Shown here: in pieces, positions 1 to 8,478 of the stretch
Layout: each line of letters opens with the position of its first letter
How positions within the stretch are numbered: position 1 is the stretch's first letter
Origin: Microbacterium kunmingense
Lineage (GTDB): Bacteria; Actinomycetota; Actinomycetes; Actinomycetales; Microbacteriaceae
Assembly: GCF_023155745.1 (NCBI RefSeq)
Contig: NZ_JAKNUS010000012.1
Span: 43,745 to 107,744, forward strand
Direction: 5' to 3'
DNA length: 64,000 nt
The notes under the pieces: generated by a model
Databases searched by the model: none
The model's input: the letters and a program-made list of their open reading frames with translations, nothing else
Told to the model about the DNA's origin: nothing
Program-made: the position numbers and the translations under genes

Positions 1-804
1 GGTCGCGGGGTGGATAGAGGGGACCGTCAGCGCGGTGTCGACGCGGTAGAAGTCGTCGTTCGGAGTGATGAGGGGCGACAGGCCGGGGATGTCGAAGCTC
101 GCCCCGTCGGGGATCGTCACCGTCGTGCGGGGTGCGGGGAGGGCCAGCTCTTCGCGGACGGCGGCGAGCGAGGAGGTCGCGGCGTTGACCACCCGGGAGC
201 CCGCGCCGACGACGACCGCCGCCGCCGCGGTGAGGACGCTCGCGCGGAGGAAGGCGCGCCGATCGACCGAGCCGGGCCGTTCGGCGACGGTGTTCTGCGG
301 GTTCGTGGGTGCGGCGTCGGTCTGCGCGCTGGCGGGAGCGGTCGCGCGCGGCGCGCGCCACCGGCGCAGACGGTTGACGAGCAGGATGAGGGCGAGGATG
401 CCGGCGACGGTGCCCACGAGCGGCGGCAGGACGCTGAGCGGTGTCGCGCCGGCGCGCGTGAGCGTTGCGGCGCCGGAGAGGATGCCCGCCAGCGCGAGGG
501 CGGCGACCCCGAGCGGCGGCCGGACGTACTGCAGAATGCCCGCCGCTGCCGCGGCGACGAGCACGCCGCATCCGATCCCGATCAGCAGCACGACCTTGTC
601 GGCGTCGCCGAAGGTGGAGATCGCGAACTCCTTGATCGGCTGCGGGACGATGTCGATGAGGAACGACCCGACCGCGAGGATCGGGCTCGCGCTGCGCGCG
701 ACGATGAGGGCGACGAGTTCGGCGGCGGCGAGGAACGCGGCGGCGGCGATGATGCCGGATGCCGCGGCCCACCCGATCGGGCGACGTGCGGTCGACGTGG
801 TCAT
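1..804 (-). CDS. Membrane-anchored molybdopterin-dependent oxidoreductase (sulfite oxidase family), C-terminus outside window
   Basis: The gene starts at 804 and runs off the left edge, so only about 268 N-terminal residues are visible. They show roughly four hydrophobic segments (about residues 12-34, 70-92, 97-117, 124-144). A charged linker with SVDRRAFLRAS follows, then another hydrophobic stretch resembling a twin-arginine signal. The last visible part, PGLSPLITPNDDFYRVDTAL, is the usual opening of the sulfite-oxidase-type molybdopterin fold. Actinobacterial proteins of this build place the cofactor domain outside the membrane. The substrate cannot be told because the catalytic part is missing. 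A purine-rich stretch (GGAAGGGG) precedes the start. Confidence 0.8.
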   Translation of the reverse strand, partial: MTTSTARRPIGWAAASGIIAAAAFLAAAELVALIVARSASPILAVGSFLIDIVPQPIKEFAISTFGDADKVVLLIGIGCGVLVAAAAAGILQYVRPPLGVAALALAGILSGAATLTRAGATPLSVLPPLVGTVAGILALILLVNRLRRWRAPRATAPASAQTDAAPTNPQNTVAERPGSVDRRAFLRASVLTAAAAVVVGAGSRVVNAATSSLAAVREELALPAPRTTVTIPDGASFDIPGLSPLITPNDDFYRVDTALTVPSIHPAT

Positions 805-1003
805 CCGGGCCCCTTCCGCTGTACGGCCTGACCTCACCTGTTCGTCGCGGGAGGGGGATCGGATGGTCCGCGGGTGCGCCCCGCGGCGCACGCTGCGCAT
901 CCCCGCCACGTCGCGCACGCGCCCGCGTCGCTCGGTGGGCGCGTTTGGTGCCCGGGGGCGGCCGTTTGCGTCAGGCGAGGTGTGCCGGTGGGGAGCTGCG
1001 GGG

Positions 1004-1264
1004 TCAGACGAGCGCGAGCTCGCGCAGCTTCGCCTCGACGTCGGCGTTGGAGGGCTCGACGTGGTGCGACGCGTCGGGGTAGACGACGACGGGGATATTC
1101 GTGCGCCCCGAGATCTCGCGCGCGACGTCGGCGGCCTCGGGCTGCGCGACGAGGTCGATGTAGGTGTAGGCGACGCCCAGCTCATCGAGTTGCTTCTTGG
1201 TGCGGATGCAGTCGCGGCACCAGTCAGCGCCGAACATCGTGATGGGGGTGGCGTTGTCGGTCAT
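1004..1264 (-). CDS. Glutaredoxin-like redox protein (NrdH/mycoredoxin type)
   Basis: An 86-residue single-domain protein with a thioredoxin fold. The redox motif WCRDC sits at residues 15-19 after MFGADWC, and a cis-proline-type TNIPVVVYPD stretch lies near residues 55-64, as in glutaredoxins and mycoredoxins. Such proteins reduce disulfides or mixed thiols in the cytoplasm; in actinobacteria the partner thiol is usually mycothiol. A longer upstream frame exists, but the domain begins at this methionine, so 1264 is preferred. It is divergent from the glycosyltransferase gene that starts about 100 bases away. Confidence 0.85.
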   Translation of the reverse strand: MTDNATPITMFGADWCRDCIRTKKQLDELGVAYTYIDLVAQPEAADVAREISGRTNIPVVVYPDASHHVEPSNADVEAKLRELALV

Positions 1265-1367
1265 GCGTCCATCCTTTCGTGCCGACCATGGACAACGCCT
1301 GAGCGGGTCCGCCGCATTCCCCAGGCCCGCGCGCAGGCCGCGGGCGATCATGCGACGATGGTCGGCA

Positions 1368-2510
1368 GTGCAGCTCACGATCATCGTCCCGACGTTCAAC
1401 GAAGCTCCGAACATCCCGGAGCTGGTTGCGCGCGTCTCGGCGGCGGTCGAGGGCATCGAGGCCGAGATCATCGTGGTCGACGACAGCACCGACGACACCC
1501 CCGCCGTGGTCGAGGATGTCGCGCGCAGCGCGACGCTTCCGGTGCGGCTGATCCACCGCGCGAAGCGCACGGGGGGCCTCGGGGGCGCGGTCACGGCGGG
1601 CCTGAAGGCCGCCGCCGCGGACGCGTGCCTGGTGATGGACGCCGACCTGCAGCATCCGCCGGAGAAGATCCCCGAGCTCTACCGCCGCTTCATCCAGGGC
1701 GACGTCGACGTGGTCATCGCCTCACGCTACGCCGGCGGCGGCACCTCCGGCGGCCTCGCCGACCGCACCCGCGTGCTCGTCTCGAGCGCGTCGACCGCGC
1801 TGACCAAGGCGATGTTCCCCATCCGGCTGCACGAGGTCACCGACCCGATGACGGGATTCTTCCTCATCGACCGCCGCTCCGTCGACCCGGCGACGCTGAT
1901 ACCGCGCGGGTTCAAGATCCTGCTCGAGATCCTCGCCCGCCGCCCGCTGCGCATCGCCGAGGTGCCGTTCGATTTCGCCGAGCGTCACGCGGGCCGGTCG
2001 AAGGCCTCGTTCCGGCAGGGCCTGCACTTCCTCGCGCAGCTAACGGCGCTGCGCTTCGGCAAGATGTCGCTGTTCGCCCTCATCGGCGGGCTCGGGGCGA
2101 TGGCGAACCTCGCCATCATGTGGGTGCTGATCCAGTTCGGCGTCGGCTACATCGTCGCGGCCGTCATCGCCGCTGAAGCGACGATCATCGGCAACTTCCT
2201 GCTGCAGGAGCGCTTCGTCTTCCATGACATGAAGCACGAGGCATCCGGTGTCTGGACCCGCTTCGCGAAGTCGTTCGCTTTCAACAACGCCGAGGCGCTG
2301 ATCCGCATCCCGGTGATCGCGCTGCTGGTGGAGACCTGGCACATCTCCAGCGTCATCGCCGCCGGGATGACCCTCGTCGTCGCCTTCCTCGTGCGCTTCA
2401 TGTTCCACTCGCTGGTCGTCTACGCCCCTCGGCGGGCGGGAGCCCCCAGCCGCGCGCGGCAGTTCGTCGACGAGCTCGACGCGCAGGCGATGTCGCCCGG
2501 CGAGCTCTGA
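1368..2510 (+). CDS. Family 2 glycosyltransferase fused to a GtrA-like membrane domain (polyprenol-phosphate mannosyl/glucosyltransferase type)
   Basis: About 380 residues. The N-terminal GT-A domain opens with QLTIIVPTFNEAPNIPELV, has a VVDDSTDDT loop and the DxD motif in VMDADLQHPPEK (near residue 90). From about residue 230 there are four membrane segments of the GtrA type. DPM1-like enzymes with this tail transfer a sugar from a nucleotide donor to a polyprenyl phosphate, and the GtrA part may flip or anchor the lipid product. GTG at 1368 is chosen because a -10-like GACGAT lies just upstream; an in-frame ATG at 1350 is the alternative. The sugar and the acceptor pathway are not shown by the neighbours. 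Confidence 0.85.
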   Translation: MQLTIIVPTFNEAPNIPELVARVSAAVEGIEAEIIVVDDSTDDTPAVVEDVARSATLPVRLIHRAKRTGGLGGAVTAGLKAAAADACLVMDADLQHPPEKIPELYRRFIQGDVDVVIASRYAGGGTSGGLADRTRVLVSSASTALTKAMFPIRLHEVTDPMTGFFLIDRRSVDPATLIPRGFKILLEILARRPLRIAEVPFDFAERHAGRSKASFRQGLHFLAQLTALRFGKMSLFALIGGLGAMANLAIMWVLIQFGVGYIVAAVIAAEATIIGNFLLQERFVFHDMKHEASGVWTRFAKSFAFNNAEALIRIPVIALLVETWHISSVIAAGMTLVVAFLVRFMFHSLVVYAPRRAGAPSRARQFVDELDAQAMSPGEL

Positions 2511-2591
2511 CGCCGCGGACCTTCCGTGGTGCGGCGCGGTGGTCCGCACTGCACGCCGTGCTGTTCCCCGCTCGCGCGGCGCTGATCCGCG

Positions 2592-2846
2592 CTCGCGCGG
2601 AAATCCGCATTCACGCGGACGATTCGGGCCCCTTTGATCCGCGTGCGCGCGGAAATCCTCGCGAGCGCGGAAATCCTCGCGAGCGCGAAGACGGGGATGC
2701 TGTGTGTCGGGGTCCGCGCTGGGCTGCTGGCGCAGCACGAATCCTCCCTCGCGCGGAGATCCGCGTTCACGCGGACGATTCGGGGCCCTTCGATCCGCGT
2801 GAGCGCGGAAATCCTCGCGAGCGCCGAAATCCTCGCGAGCGCGAAA
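2592..2846. repeat. Two 99-bp direct repeats in the 2511-2886 intergenic region
   Basis: Copies at 2592-2690 and 2748-2846 are both 99 nt and differ at only about eight positions by eye. Each ends with two tandem units of about 18 nt containing GCGGAAATCCTCGCGAGC and also carries short inverted parts such as CGCGGACGATTCG. The stretch lies between the ends of two convergent genes. Several small frames cross it, but their composition is just the repeat translated, so I see no gene here. Confidence 0.75.
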
Positions 2847-2886
2847 CCAGACGTGCGCTCTGCCCCACGTTGGCGCAGAGCACGAC

Positions 2887-4053
2887 TCAGCCGATCAGGT
2901 TCACCAGCGCGTCGAGACCCATCCCGTAGTTGATGCGGATGGTGGGGAGGGCGAGCTTGTCGGTGCCGATCGTGACGTATCCCGGCTCGATGGTGCGGGC
3001 CATCTCGAAGCCCGCCTGGCGCAGGCCCTCCTTCGCGGTGTCGTTGTAGTGCCCGAAGGGATAGGCCATCACCTCCTTGACCCCGAGAACCTGAGCGGAT
3101 GCCTCCATGTCGGCCACGATCTCAGGCACGGCGTAGTTCGTGATCCGCCCATCGCCGTTCGCCCCGGCCTGGTGCATGTCGTGCGTGTGCGAGCGACGCA
3201 GCACGTACGGCGAGGGCGCGGGGTCCTGCCGATAGGCGGTGATCATGAACGAGGTCGACAGCACCTGGTACTTGTCCACCACCGGCACCGCGAGGTCGAA
3301 CCAGGTCTGGTCGGCATCGTCGTCGGTGACGATCACCGAACGGTTGGGAAGCCACAGCCGCCCGTCGATGAAACCGCTCAGCTCGTCCCACGTCGGAAGG
3401 TAGAAACCCCCGGTGGCGACGTGATTCATGTGCGCGTCGAAGTCGCCGATGTACGCGTAATTGCCGCGCAGCCACCCGCTCTCACCCTCGGGGTTGGTGG
3501 TGAACTGGTGGTACATGAGGATCGGGATGCGCGCGTCTTCGGCGGCGTTCTCCTCGGGGGTCTTCCACGCCCCGTGCAGGGTCACCTGGCGGTCGGTGCA
3601 GGCGACCATCTCCGACCCGTTGATCCGGGCGGGCACCGCGAACGCCGCGGCATCCTCGGGGGTGGCGTACCACCCGGCGAAGACCGCGCCCTCGCGCCCC
3701 GGGATGGGCAGCCCGGCGTACAGCGTCCCCTGCGTCTGCAGGATCGGCGCCTGATCGACGCCGTCGCCGGCGAAGCTCACTGCGCAGGCATTCGGGTCGT
3801 CCGTGCTGGCGAGCAGTGTCTCGACGGGGGTGAGCGGGGTCGGTTCGGGCGTGGGCTCGGCCGAGATCCCGGGGTCGCGGGGAGTGCCCGCGTCGGCGAC
3901 CGGCGTGCCGGCGCCACGGGTGAGGGCGGCGATCGTGACGGTCGCGACCAGGACGACCACGAGCACCGTAGCCGCGATCGTGGCCACCAGCCGTCGCCGA
4001 CGCCGCACGCGGGCGCTGGCCCGACGCCTTCCCGATCGACCCACCAGCGACAT
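2887..4053 (-). CDS. Secreted or membrane-anchored polysaccharide deacetylase with an InlB-type repeat
   Basis: 388 residues. An arginine-rich cytoplasmic N-terminus precedes one membrane helix (about residues 22-44). A Pro/Thr-rich linker follows, then a region resembling a bacterial InlB B-repeat (LPIPGREGAVFAGWY, about residues 113-130), and a NodB-type deacetylase domain from RIPILMYHQF (about residue 175). Catalytic candidates are VTDDDAD, in place of the usual TFDDG, and SHTHDMH, whose histidine spacing is one longer than the classic HxxxH. Such enzymes deacetylate cell-wall or exopolysaccharide amino sugars. The start at 4053 is supported by AAGGGGGCGGGCG just before it; a longer frame to 4134 lacks this. 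Confidence 0.8.
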   Translation of the reverse strand: MSLVGRSGRRRASARVRRRRRLVATIAATVLVVVLVATVTIAALTRGAGTPVADAGTPRDPGISAEPTPEPTPLTPVETLLASTDDPNACAVSFAGDGVDQAPILQTQGTLYAGLPIPGREGAVFAGWYATPEDAAAFAVPARINGSEMVACTDRQVTLHGAWKTPEENAAEDARIPILMYHQFTTNPEGESGWLRGNYAYIGDFDAHMNHVATGGFYLPTWDELSGFIDGRLWLPNRSVIVTDDDADQTWFDLAVPVVDKYQVLSTSFMITAYRQDPAPSPYVLRRSHTHDMHQAGANGDGRITNYAVPEIVADMEASAQVLGVKEVMAYPFGHYNDTAKEGLRQAGFEMARTIEPGYVTIGTDKLALPTIRINYGMGLDALVNLIG

Positions 4054-4171
4054 CGCCCGCCCCCTTCGCAGCGCCCCCGCGCCGAAGGAATCGTAGCCCC
4101 TCCGCGCCCAGGTCACCGGCAGCGCGAGGCGCACGCACCCGCATCGTGATCCTCCCGCGACCTGCGGACGC

Positions 4172-4196
4172 TATATTTTTCGGTATGCCGAAAAAT
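4172..4196 (+). promoter_or_regulatory. -10 box and palindromic operator overlapping the start codon of the metal-transporter operon
   Basis: TATATT at 4172-4177 is placed 7 nt before ATG 4185, suggesting a leaderless transcript. The inverted repeat ATTTTTCGG (4175-4183) / CCGAAAAAT (4188-4196) encloses TATG, so the ATG itself sits in the middle of the dyad. A 9-bp perfect arm pair with a 4-nt centre fits a dimeric metalloregulator of the DtxR/MntR type. That assignment is inference from the downstream genes; the dyad itself is read directly. Confidence 0.7.
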
Positions 4197-5120
4197 CGTG
4201 CGGCGCTCGTCGGTGCCCTCCTCACGGGGATGCTGGCGCTCGCCGCCGCGCTCGCGGGATGCGCCGGCGGCGCAGCCGACGGTGACGCGGACGATGACCG
4301 CCCGGTGGTGCTCACCACCTTCACGGTGCTCGCCGATATGGCGCAGAACGTCGCCGGCGAACACCTCCGGGTCGAGTCGCTGACGAAGGTCGGAGCGGAG
4401 ATCCACGGGTACGAGCCGACGCCGGGGGATGTCCGCCGCGCGGCCGATGCCGACCTCATCCTCGACAACGGGCTGGGCCTCGAGGCCTGGTTCGCCCAGT
4501 TCGTCGACTCGGTCGACGTGCCGCACGTCGTCGTCTCGGACGGTGTCGAACCGATCGACATCTCCGGCGACGCCTACGCGGGCCTGCCGAACCCGCACGC
4601 ATGGATGAGTCCGGTGAACGCGGCGATCTACGTCGACAACATGGTCTCGGCCTTCGGCGAGCTCGATCCCGAGAACGCCGACGACTACGCCGCGAACGGC
4701 GAGGCGTACAAGGCCGAGCTGCAGGAGGTCTTCGACGCACTGCTCGCCGAACTCGACGCCGTCCCCGAGGCCGAGCGCGCGCTCGTCACCTGCGAGGGGG
4801 CGTTCTCCTACCTCGCCCGTGACGCCGGGCTCGACGAGGTCTACATCTGGCCTGTGAACGCCGAGCAGCAGGCGACCCCGCAGCGGATCGCCGCGGTCAT
4901 CGAGCGGGTCGACGACGACGGCATCCCGGCGGTGTTCTGCGAGTCCACGGTCTCGGACCGACCGATGCAGCAGGTGGTCGAAGCGACCGGCGCCGCGTTC
5001 GGTGGCACTCTCTACGTCGACTCGCTGTCCGAACCCGACGGCCCGGTGCCGACCTACCTCGATCTGCTGCGGCACGACGCCGAGCTGATCGTCGCGGGGC
5101 TTCGGGGGGAGGGCGGATGA
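4185..5120 (+). CDS. Metal ABC transporter substrate-binding lipoprotein (Mn/Fe-type, ZnuA/TroA family)
   Basis: 311 residues with a lipoprotein signal ending in LAAALAGC. Cluster 9 binding-protein fold. The four expected metal ligands are visible: His in EIHGYEPTP, His in NPHAWMSP, Glu in CEGAFSY and Asp in YVDSLSEPDGPVPTYLDL. A Glu rather than a His at the third position, and no long His-rich loop, are typical of the manganese/iron-type members rather than zinc-specific ZnuA. It is the first gene of a three-gene operon; the ATPase start overlaps its stop by 4 nt. The start ATG lies inside the palindrome described at 4172-4196. Confidence 0.87.
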   Translation: MPKNRAALVGALLTGMLALAAALAGCAGGAADGDADDDRPVVLTTFTVLADMAQNVAGEHLRVESLTKVGAEIHGYEPTPGDVRRAADADLILDNGLGLEAWFAQFVDSVDVPHVVVSDGVEPIDISGDAYAGLPNPHAWMSPVNAAIYVDNMVSAFGELDPENADDYAANGEAYKAELQEVFDALLAELDAVPEAERALVTCEGAFSYLARDAGLDEVYIWPVNAEQQATPQRIAAVIERVDDDGIPAVFCESTVSDRPMQQVVEATGAAFGGTLYVDSLSEPDGPVPTYLDLLRHDAELIVAGLRGEGG

Positions 5121-5878
5121 CGCATCCCATCGAGATCTCCGACGTCACCGTGCGCTACGGCGACGTCGTCGCGCTGCGGGACGTGTCGCTCGAGGTCGCC
5201 GCGGGCCGGGTCACCGGGCTCATCGGCATGAACGGGTCGGGCAAGTCGACCCTCTTCGCCGCGATCGTGGGGCGCCTCCGCCCCGACGCCGGCACCGTCC
5301 GCATCGACGGCGCCGACCCCGCGCTCGCACGGCGACAGGGCCTCGTCGGATACGTTCCGCAGTCGGAGGCGGTCGACTGGACCTTCCCGGTCTCGGTGCG
5401 CGACGTCGTGATGATGGGGCGCTACGGCCGGCTCGGCATGATGCGCCGCGCAGGGACCGCCGACCGCCGGGCGGTCGACGAGGCCCTCGCCCGCGTCGAC
5501 CTCGACGGGCTCGCCGACCGGCAGATCGGGCGCCTGTCCGGCGGTCAGCGCAAGCGCGCCTTCGTCGCCCGGGCGATCGCGCAGGATGCCGGCATCCTGC
5601 TGCTGGACGAACCCTTCGCCGGCGTCGACAAGCGCTCCGAAGCCACCATCGTCGGCCTCCTCCGCGATCTCGCGGCGGCGGGCCGCACGGTCCTCGTCTC
5701 GACCCACGACCTGCACGCCCTGCCCGAGCTCGCCGACGAGGCGGTGCTGCTGATGAACCGCGTGCTCTTCCACGGCCCGGTGGCGCAGGCGCTCGAGCCC
5801 GCGACCCTGGCGCGCGCGTTCGGACTCGACGAGCCGTCGGCGTCGCCGCCGCCCGCGGACGACGGGGAGGCCGCGTGA
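5117..5878 (+). CDS. Metal ABC transporter ATP-binding protein
   Basis: 253 residues, a single ABC ATPase domain. Walker A is GMNGSGKST near residue 37, the signature is LSGGQRKRA, Walker B is ILLLDEPFAGVD, and a switch His follows in VSTHD. It starts in an ATGA overlap with the binding-protein gene and ends in a GTGA overlap with the permease gene, so translation is probably coupled. It energises uptake of the metal (probably Mn) at the cytoplasmic face. Confidence 0.92.
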   Translation: MTHPIEISDVTVRYGDVVALRDVSLEVAAGRVTGLIGMNGSGKSTLFAAIVGRLRPDAGTVRIDGADPALARRQGLVGYVPQSEAVDWTFPVSVRDVVMMGRYGRLGMMRRAGTADRRAVDEALARVDLDGLADRQIGRLSGGQRKRAFVARAIAQDAGILLLDEPFAGVDKRSEATIVGLLRDLAAAGRTVLVSTHDLHALPELADEAVLLMNRVLFHGPVAQALEPATLARAFGLDEPSASPPPADDGEAA

Positions 5879-6780
5879 ACCCCCTCGACCTCCTCCTCGA
5901 GCCGCTGCAGTACGACTTCATGGTGCGCGCGCTCGCGACCACCGTCGTCGCGGCGATCGTGTGCGCGCTGCTGTCGTGCTGGCTGGTGCTGGTCGGCTGG
6001 TCGCTCATGGGCGACGCCGTCTCGCACGCGGTGCTCCCCGGGGTGGTCCTCGCCTACGTCTTCGGCGCGCCGTTCGCGCTCGGCGCGCTCGTCTTCGGGC
6101 TTCTCGCGGTCGCGCTCATCGGTCTCATCCGCGGCGCCAGCAGGGTGAAAGAGGATGCCGCGATCGGCATCGTCTTCACCACGCTCTTCGCGCTGGGTCT
6201 CGTCCTCATCTCGGTGACCCCCTCTCAGACCGATCTCAGCCACATCATCTTCGGCAACATCCTCGGCATCTCCGACGCGGAGTTCGTGCAGATCCTCATC
6301 CTCGCCGTCGTCGCGTTCGCCGTTCTCCTGGTCAAGCGGCGCGACCTGACGCTCTACGCCTTCGACCCGACCCACGCCTTCGCGATCGGGCTGTCGCCGC
6401 GCATGCTCGGCGCCCTGCTTCTCGGGGTGCTCGCGCTGACCGCGGTCGTCGCGTTGCAGGTGGTGGGGGTGATCCTCGTGGTGGCGATGCTGATCATCCC
6501 GGGGGCGACCGCGTACCTCCTCACCGACCGGTTCGGGCGCATGCTCGTCATCGCCCCGCTCGTCTCGGCGGCCGCCTCGATCATCGGCATCTATCTGAGC
6601 TACTGGCTCGATGCGGCATCCGGGGGTCTTGTGGTCCTCGTGCAGGGCGCGTTCTTCACGCTCGCCTACCTCTTCGCCCCGCGGCAGGGGATCATCGGTC
6701 GCCGGATCGCGGCGGGCCGGGCACGGCGTGAGGCAGGTCAGGGCGTGTCGCCGACGAGCACCCGCACATCGGAGCCCTGA
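5875..6780 (+). CDS. Metal ABC transporter permease (ABC-3 family)
   Basis: 301 residues with about eight hydrophobic segments and the family motifs SWLVLVGWSLMGDAVSHAVLPG near the N-terminus and TRITPT-like loop region in the middle (GVILVVAMLIIPGATAYLL). GTG start at 5875 overlaps the ATPase stop. It forms the membrane channel of the manganese/zinc importer. Its 3' end overlaps the convergent gene at 6738 by 43 bases, so the two genes share coding sequence at their ends. Confidence 0.9.
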   Translation: MNPLDLLLEPLQYDFMVRALATTVVAAIVCALLSCWLVLVGWSLMGDAVSHAVLPGVVLAYVFGAPFALGALVFGLLAVALIGLIRGASRVKEDAAIGIVFTTLFALGLVLISVTPSQTDLSHIIFGNILGISDAEFVQILILAVVAFAVLLVKRRDLTLYAFDPTHAFAIGLSPRMLGALLLGVLALTAVVALQVVGVILVVAMLIIPGATAYLLTDRFGRMLVIAPLVSAAASIIGIYLSYWLDAASGGLVVLVQGAFFTLAYLFAPRQGIIGRRIAAGRARREAGQGVSPTSTRTSEP

Positions 6781-7583
6781 CGCACGAACTGCAGAGGGGT
6801 GCCCTCGGGGAAGCGCTCGAGCAGCTCCGACGGCATGCCCGGCTGCACCCGGAACTGCACCGACGCGGCGAAGGCGCCGACGCCGCAGCCGAAGAAGACC
6901 TGCCGCTGCGTCTCGCCCCCGTCGCCGACGACGAGGAGGCACTCGTCGGTTCCGCCGCCGATCCACTCCTCCCGGCTGCTGAACACGCTGAGACCGTAGA
7001 ACTCGTCGAACCCGCGGAGCGACTCGGCGGGGATGCCGAGGAAGTCGGGCGGCGCGAAGTCGGAGTCGGTGGCGAGCGTGCCCACCTGCTGACCCCCGCC
7101 GGTGCGTTCGACGGTGGTCGCACCGGCGACCGCGATGACGGCGCCGATCGCCGCGGCGGCGACGATCGACGCGGCCCACGGCACCCGGCGCCGGGGGAAC
7201 CACGCGCGCAGCGGGGGCCGTTCGTCGGCGGGTGGGGAACCGGATGCCGCGTCCCCTGCATCGCCGGCGGCATCGGCGTCGGCCGGGGACGGCGCGCCGG
7301 GCGCGGACGCGGCGGTGGCGGTGTGGGCAGGGTCGGTGTGCGCGGTGTCGGTGTGGGGGGTGTCGCGCGTCGCCGCGCGGGAGGACGAGGGCGAGATGCC
7401 GGACGCCTCCGCCTCGTCATCCGGCCGTGCCGAGGCATCCGTCCGCAGGGTCTCGGCGCGGGCGGCCGCCTCGAGCGCCTGCCACCGCTCGAGGGCGGCC
7501 GGATCGTCGGTGAGGTCGGCGGCAGGGCCCCAGGCGCGTTCCCGAAGGCGCCGCAGCTCGTCGAGCGTGGTCTCGGGCGTCAT
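6738..7583 (-). CDS. Unknown single-pass membrane protein, downstream member of a tandem paralogue pair
   Basis: 281 residues. The N-terminus (TTLDELRRLRERAW) is short and charged. An Asp/Ala/Ser-rich low-complexity linker follows, then one membrane helix (about residues 128-150) and a C-terminal domain. That domain has paired motifs CLLVVGDGGE, VFFGCGVGAFAASVQF and a closing LQFVRQGSDVRVLVGDTP. The same order is seen in the gene just upstream (7580-8422), so the two arose by duplication; starts and stops overlap by 4 nt. I do not recognise a known domain. The domain probably faces outward, tethered by the helix. Confidence 0.7.
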   Translation of the reverse strand: MTPETTLDELRRLRERAWGPAADLTDDPAALERWQALEAAARAETLRTDASARPDDEAEASGISPSSSRAATRDTPHTDTAHTDPAHTATAASAPGAPSPADADAAGDAGDAASGSPPADERPPLRAWFPRRRVPWAASIVAAAAIGAVIAVAGATTVERTGGGQQVGTLATDSDFAPPDFLGIPAESLRGFDEFYGLSVFSSREEWIGGGTDECLLVVGDGGETQRQVFFGCGVGAFAASVQFRVQPGMPSELLERFPEGTPLQFVRQGSDVRVLVGDTP

Positions 7584-8422
7584 CCGTCGGCCCCGCTCGC
7601 CTCGACGGAGGTCTCCTGCCCCACGAACACCCCGACCCGCGACCCGTCGTAGACGAACTGGAGCGGGGTGCCCACGGGGTAGCGGGCGATGAGGTCGCCG
7701 GGCAGGCCCGGAGAGACCGTGAACTGCGCCGAGGCGGGGAACTCGCCCGCGCCGCACCCGACGAACAGTCGCCCCTGGAAGGCCTGCGACTGGTAGCTGA
7801 TGTCGCCGCCGGCGGTGATGACGAGACACTGGTCGGTGCCCGGGCCGAGCCATTTCTGGTCGCTCACCATGACGACCATGCCGTGGAAGTCCTCGAAGCC
7901 CTGCACCGAGGAGGCCTCGGGGTCCATGAACATCGGCACCTGGAAGTCGTCCTCGACGTTCAGCGTCGCGACCTGGCGGATGTCGCCGCTGTCGGCGGCC
8001 GCGCCCATCACTCCGGCGGTGATTCCGGCACCGATGACCAGGGCGCCTACGAGCGACGCCGCCCAGGTGACGGCCGGCCGAGGTCGCCGGGTGCGAGGTG
8101 GTTGCGGCTGCTTCGTCGCGGCAGCGGCATCCTCATCGGCAGGGGCATCCTCATCGACGGGGATCAGGAGGATGTCGGTGGCCGCACCGGTCGCCGAGGG
8201 ATGGCGAGCCGGGGCGTGCGTGAGCGGGGGTGCCGTGGCCTCGGAAGGGGCGGGGGGAGGGGCGGGAAGGGCGCGTGCCTCGAGCTCGTCGAGACGCGCG
8301 AGCGCCGCGGAGTCGAGGTGGATGTCCGCGTCGGGGCTGAACGCGCGTCGGCGCAAAGAGCGGAGTTCCTCCGCCTCGCCGTCGTCCAGCGGAGCGGTGC
8401 CCCGTCGCGGACCGTCCTCCAT
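7580..8422 (-). CDS. Unknown single-pass membrane protein, upstream member of a tandem paralogue pair
   Basis: 280 residues with the same plan as its downstream neighbour: EAEELRSLRRRAF at the N-terminus, a Pro/Ala-rich linker, one membrane helix (about residues 114-138), then a domain with CLVITAGGD, LFVGCGAGEFPASAQF and LQFVYDGSRVGVFVG. The recurring VGCG(A/V)G(E/A)F segment is the best landmark for the pair. The start at 8422 has TAGGCT six bases upstream and no Shine-Dalgarno, so the mRNA is probably leaderless. Function unknown. Confidence 0.72.
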   Translation of the reverse strand: MEDGPRRGTAPLDDGEAEELRSLRRRAFSPDADIHLDSAALARLDELEARALPAPPPAPSEATAPPLTHAPARHPSATGAATDILLIPVDEDAPADEDAAAATKQPQPPRTRRPRPAVTWAASLVGALVIGAGITAGVMGAAADSGDIRQVATLNVEDDFQVPMFMDPEASSVQGFEDFHGMVVMVSDQKWLGPGTDQCLVITAGGDISYQSQAFQGRLFVGCGAGEFPASAQFTVSPGLPGDLIARYPVGTPLQFVYDGSRVGVFVGQETSVEASGADG

Positions 8423-8478
8423 GTCGTCAGCCTACGGCGGCGCGAGAGGGGTGGGGCCGGCGGGACGGCGACCGGCTG

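Noticed and set aside
65..2176. A 703-codon plus-strand frame at the left edge
   Set aside because: It is antisense to the molybdopterin oxidoreductase and glutaredoxin genes and out of frame with the glycosyltransferase; composition is not protein-like.
2558..2933. Small arginine-rich frames in the repeat region
   Set aside because: They translate the 99-bp repeats themselves; no start signal or homology.
6738..8422. Anti-sigma factor pair
   Set aside because: The membrane topology fits, but there is no HxxxCxxC zinc motif and no sigma factor gene beside them.
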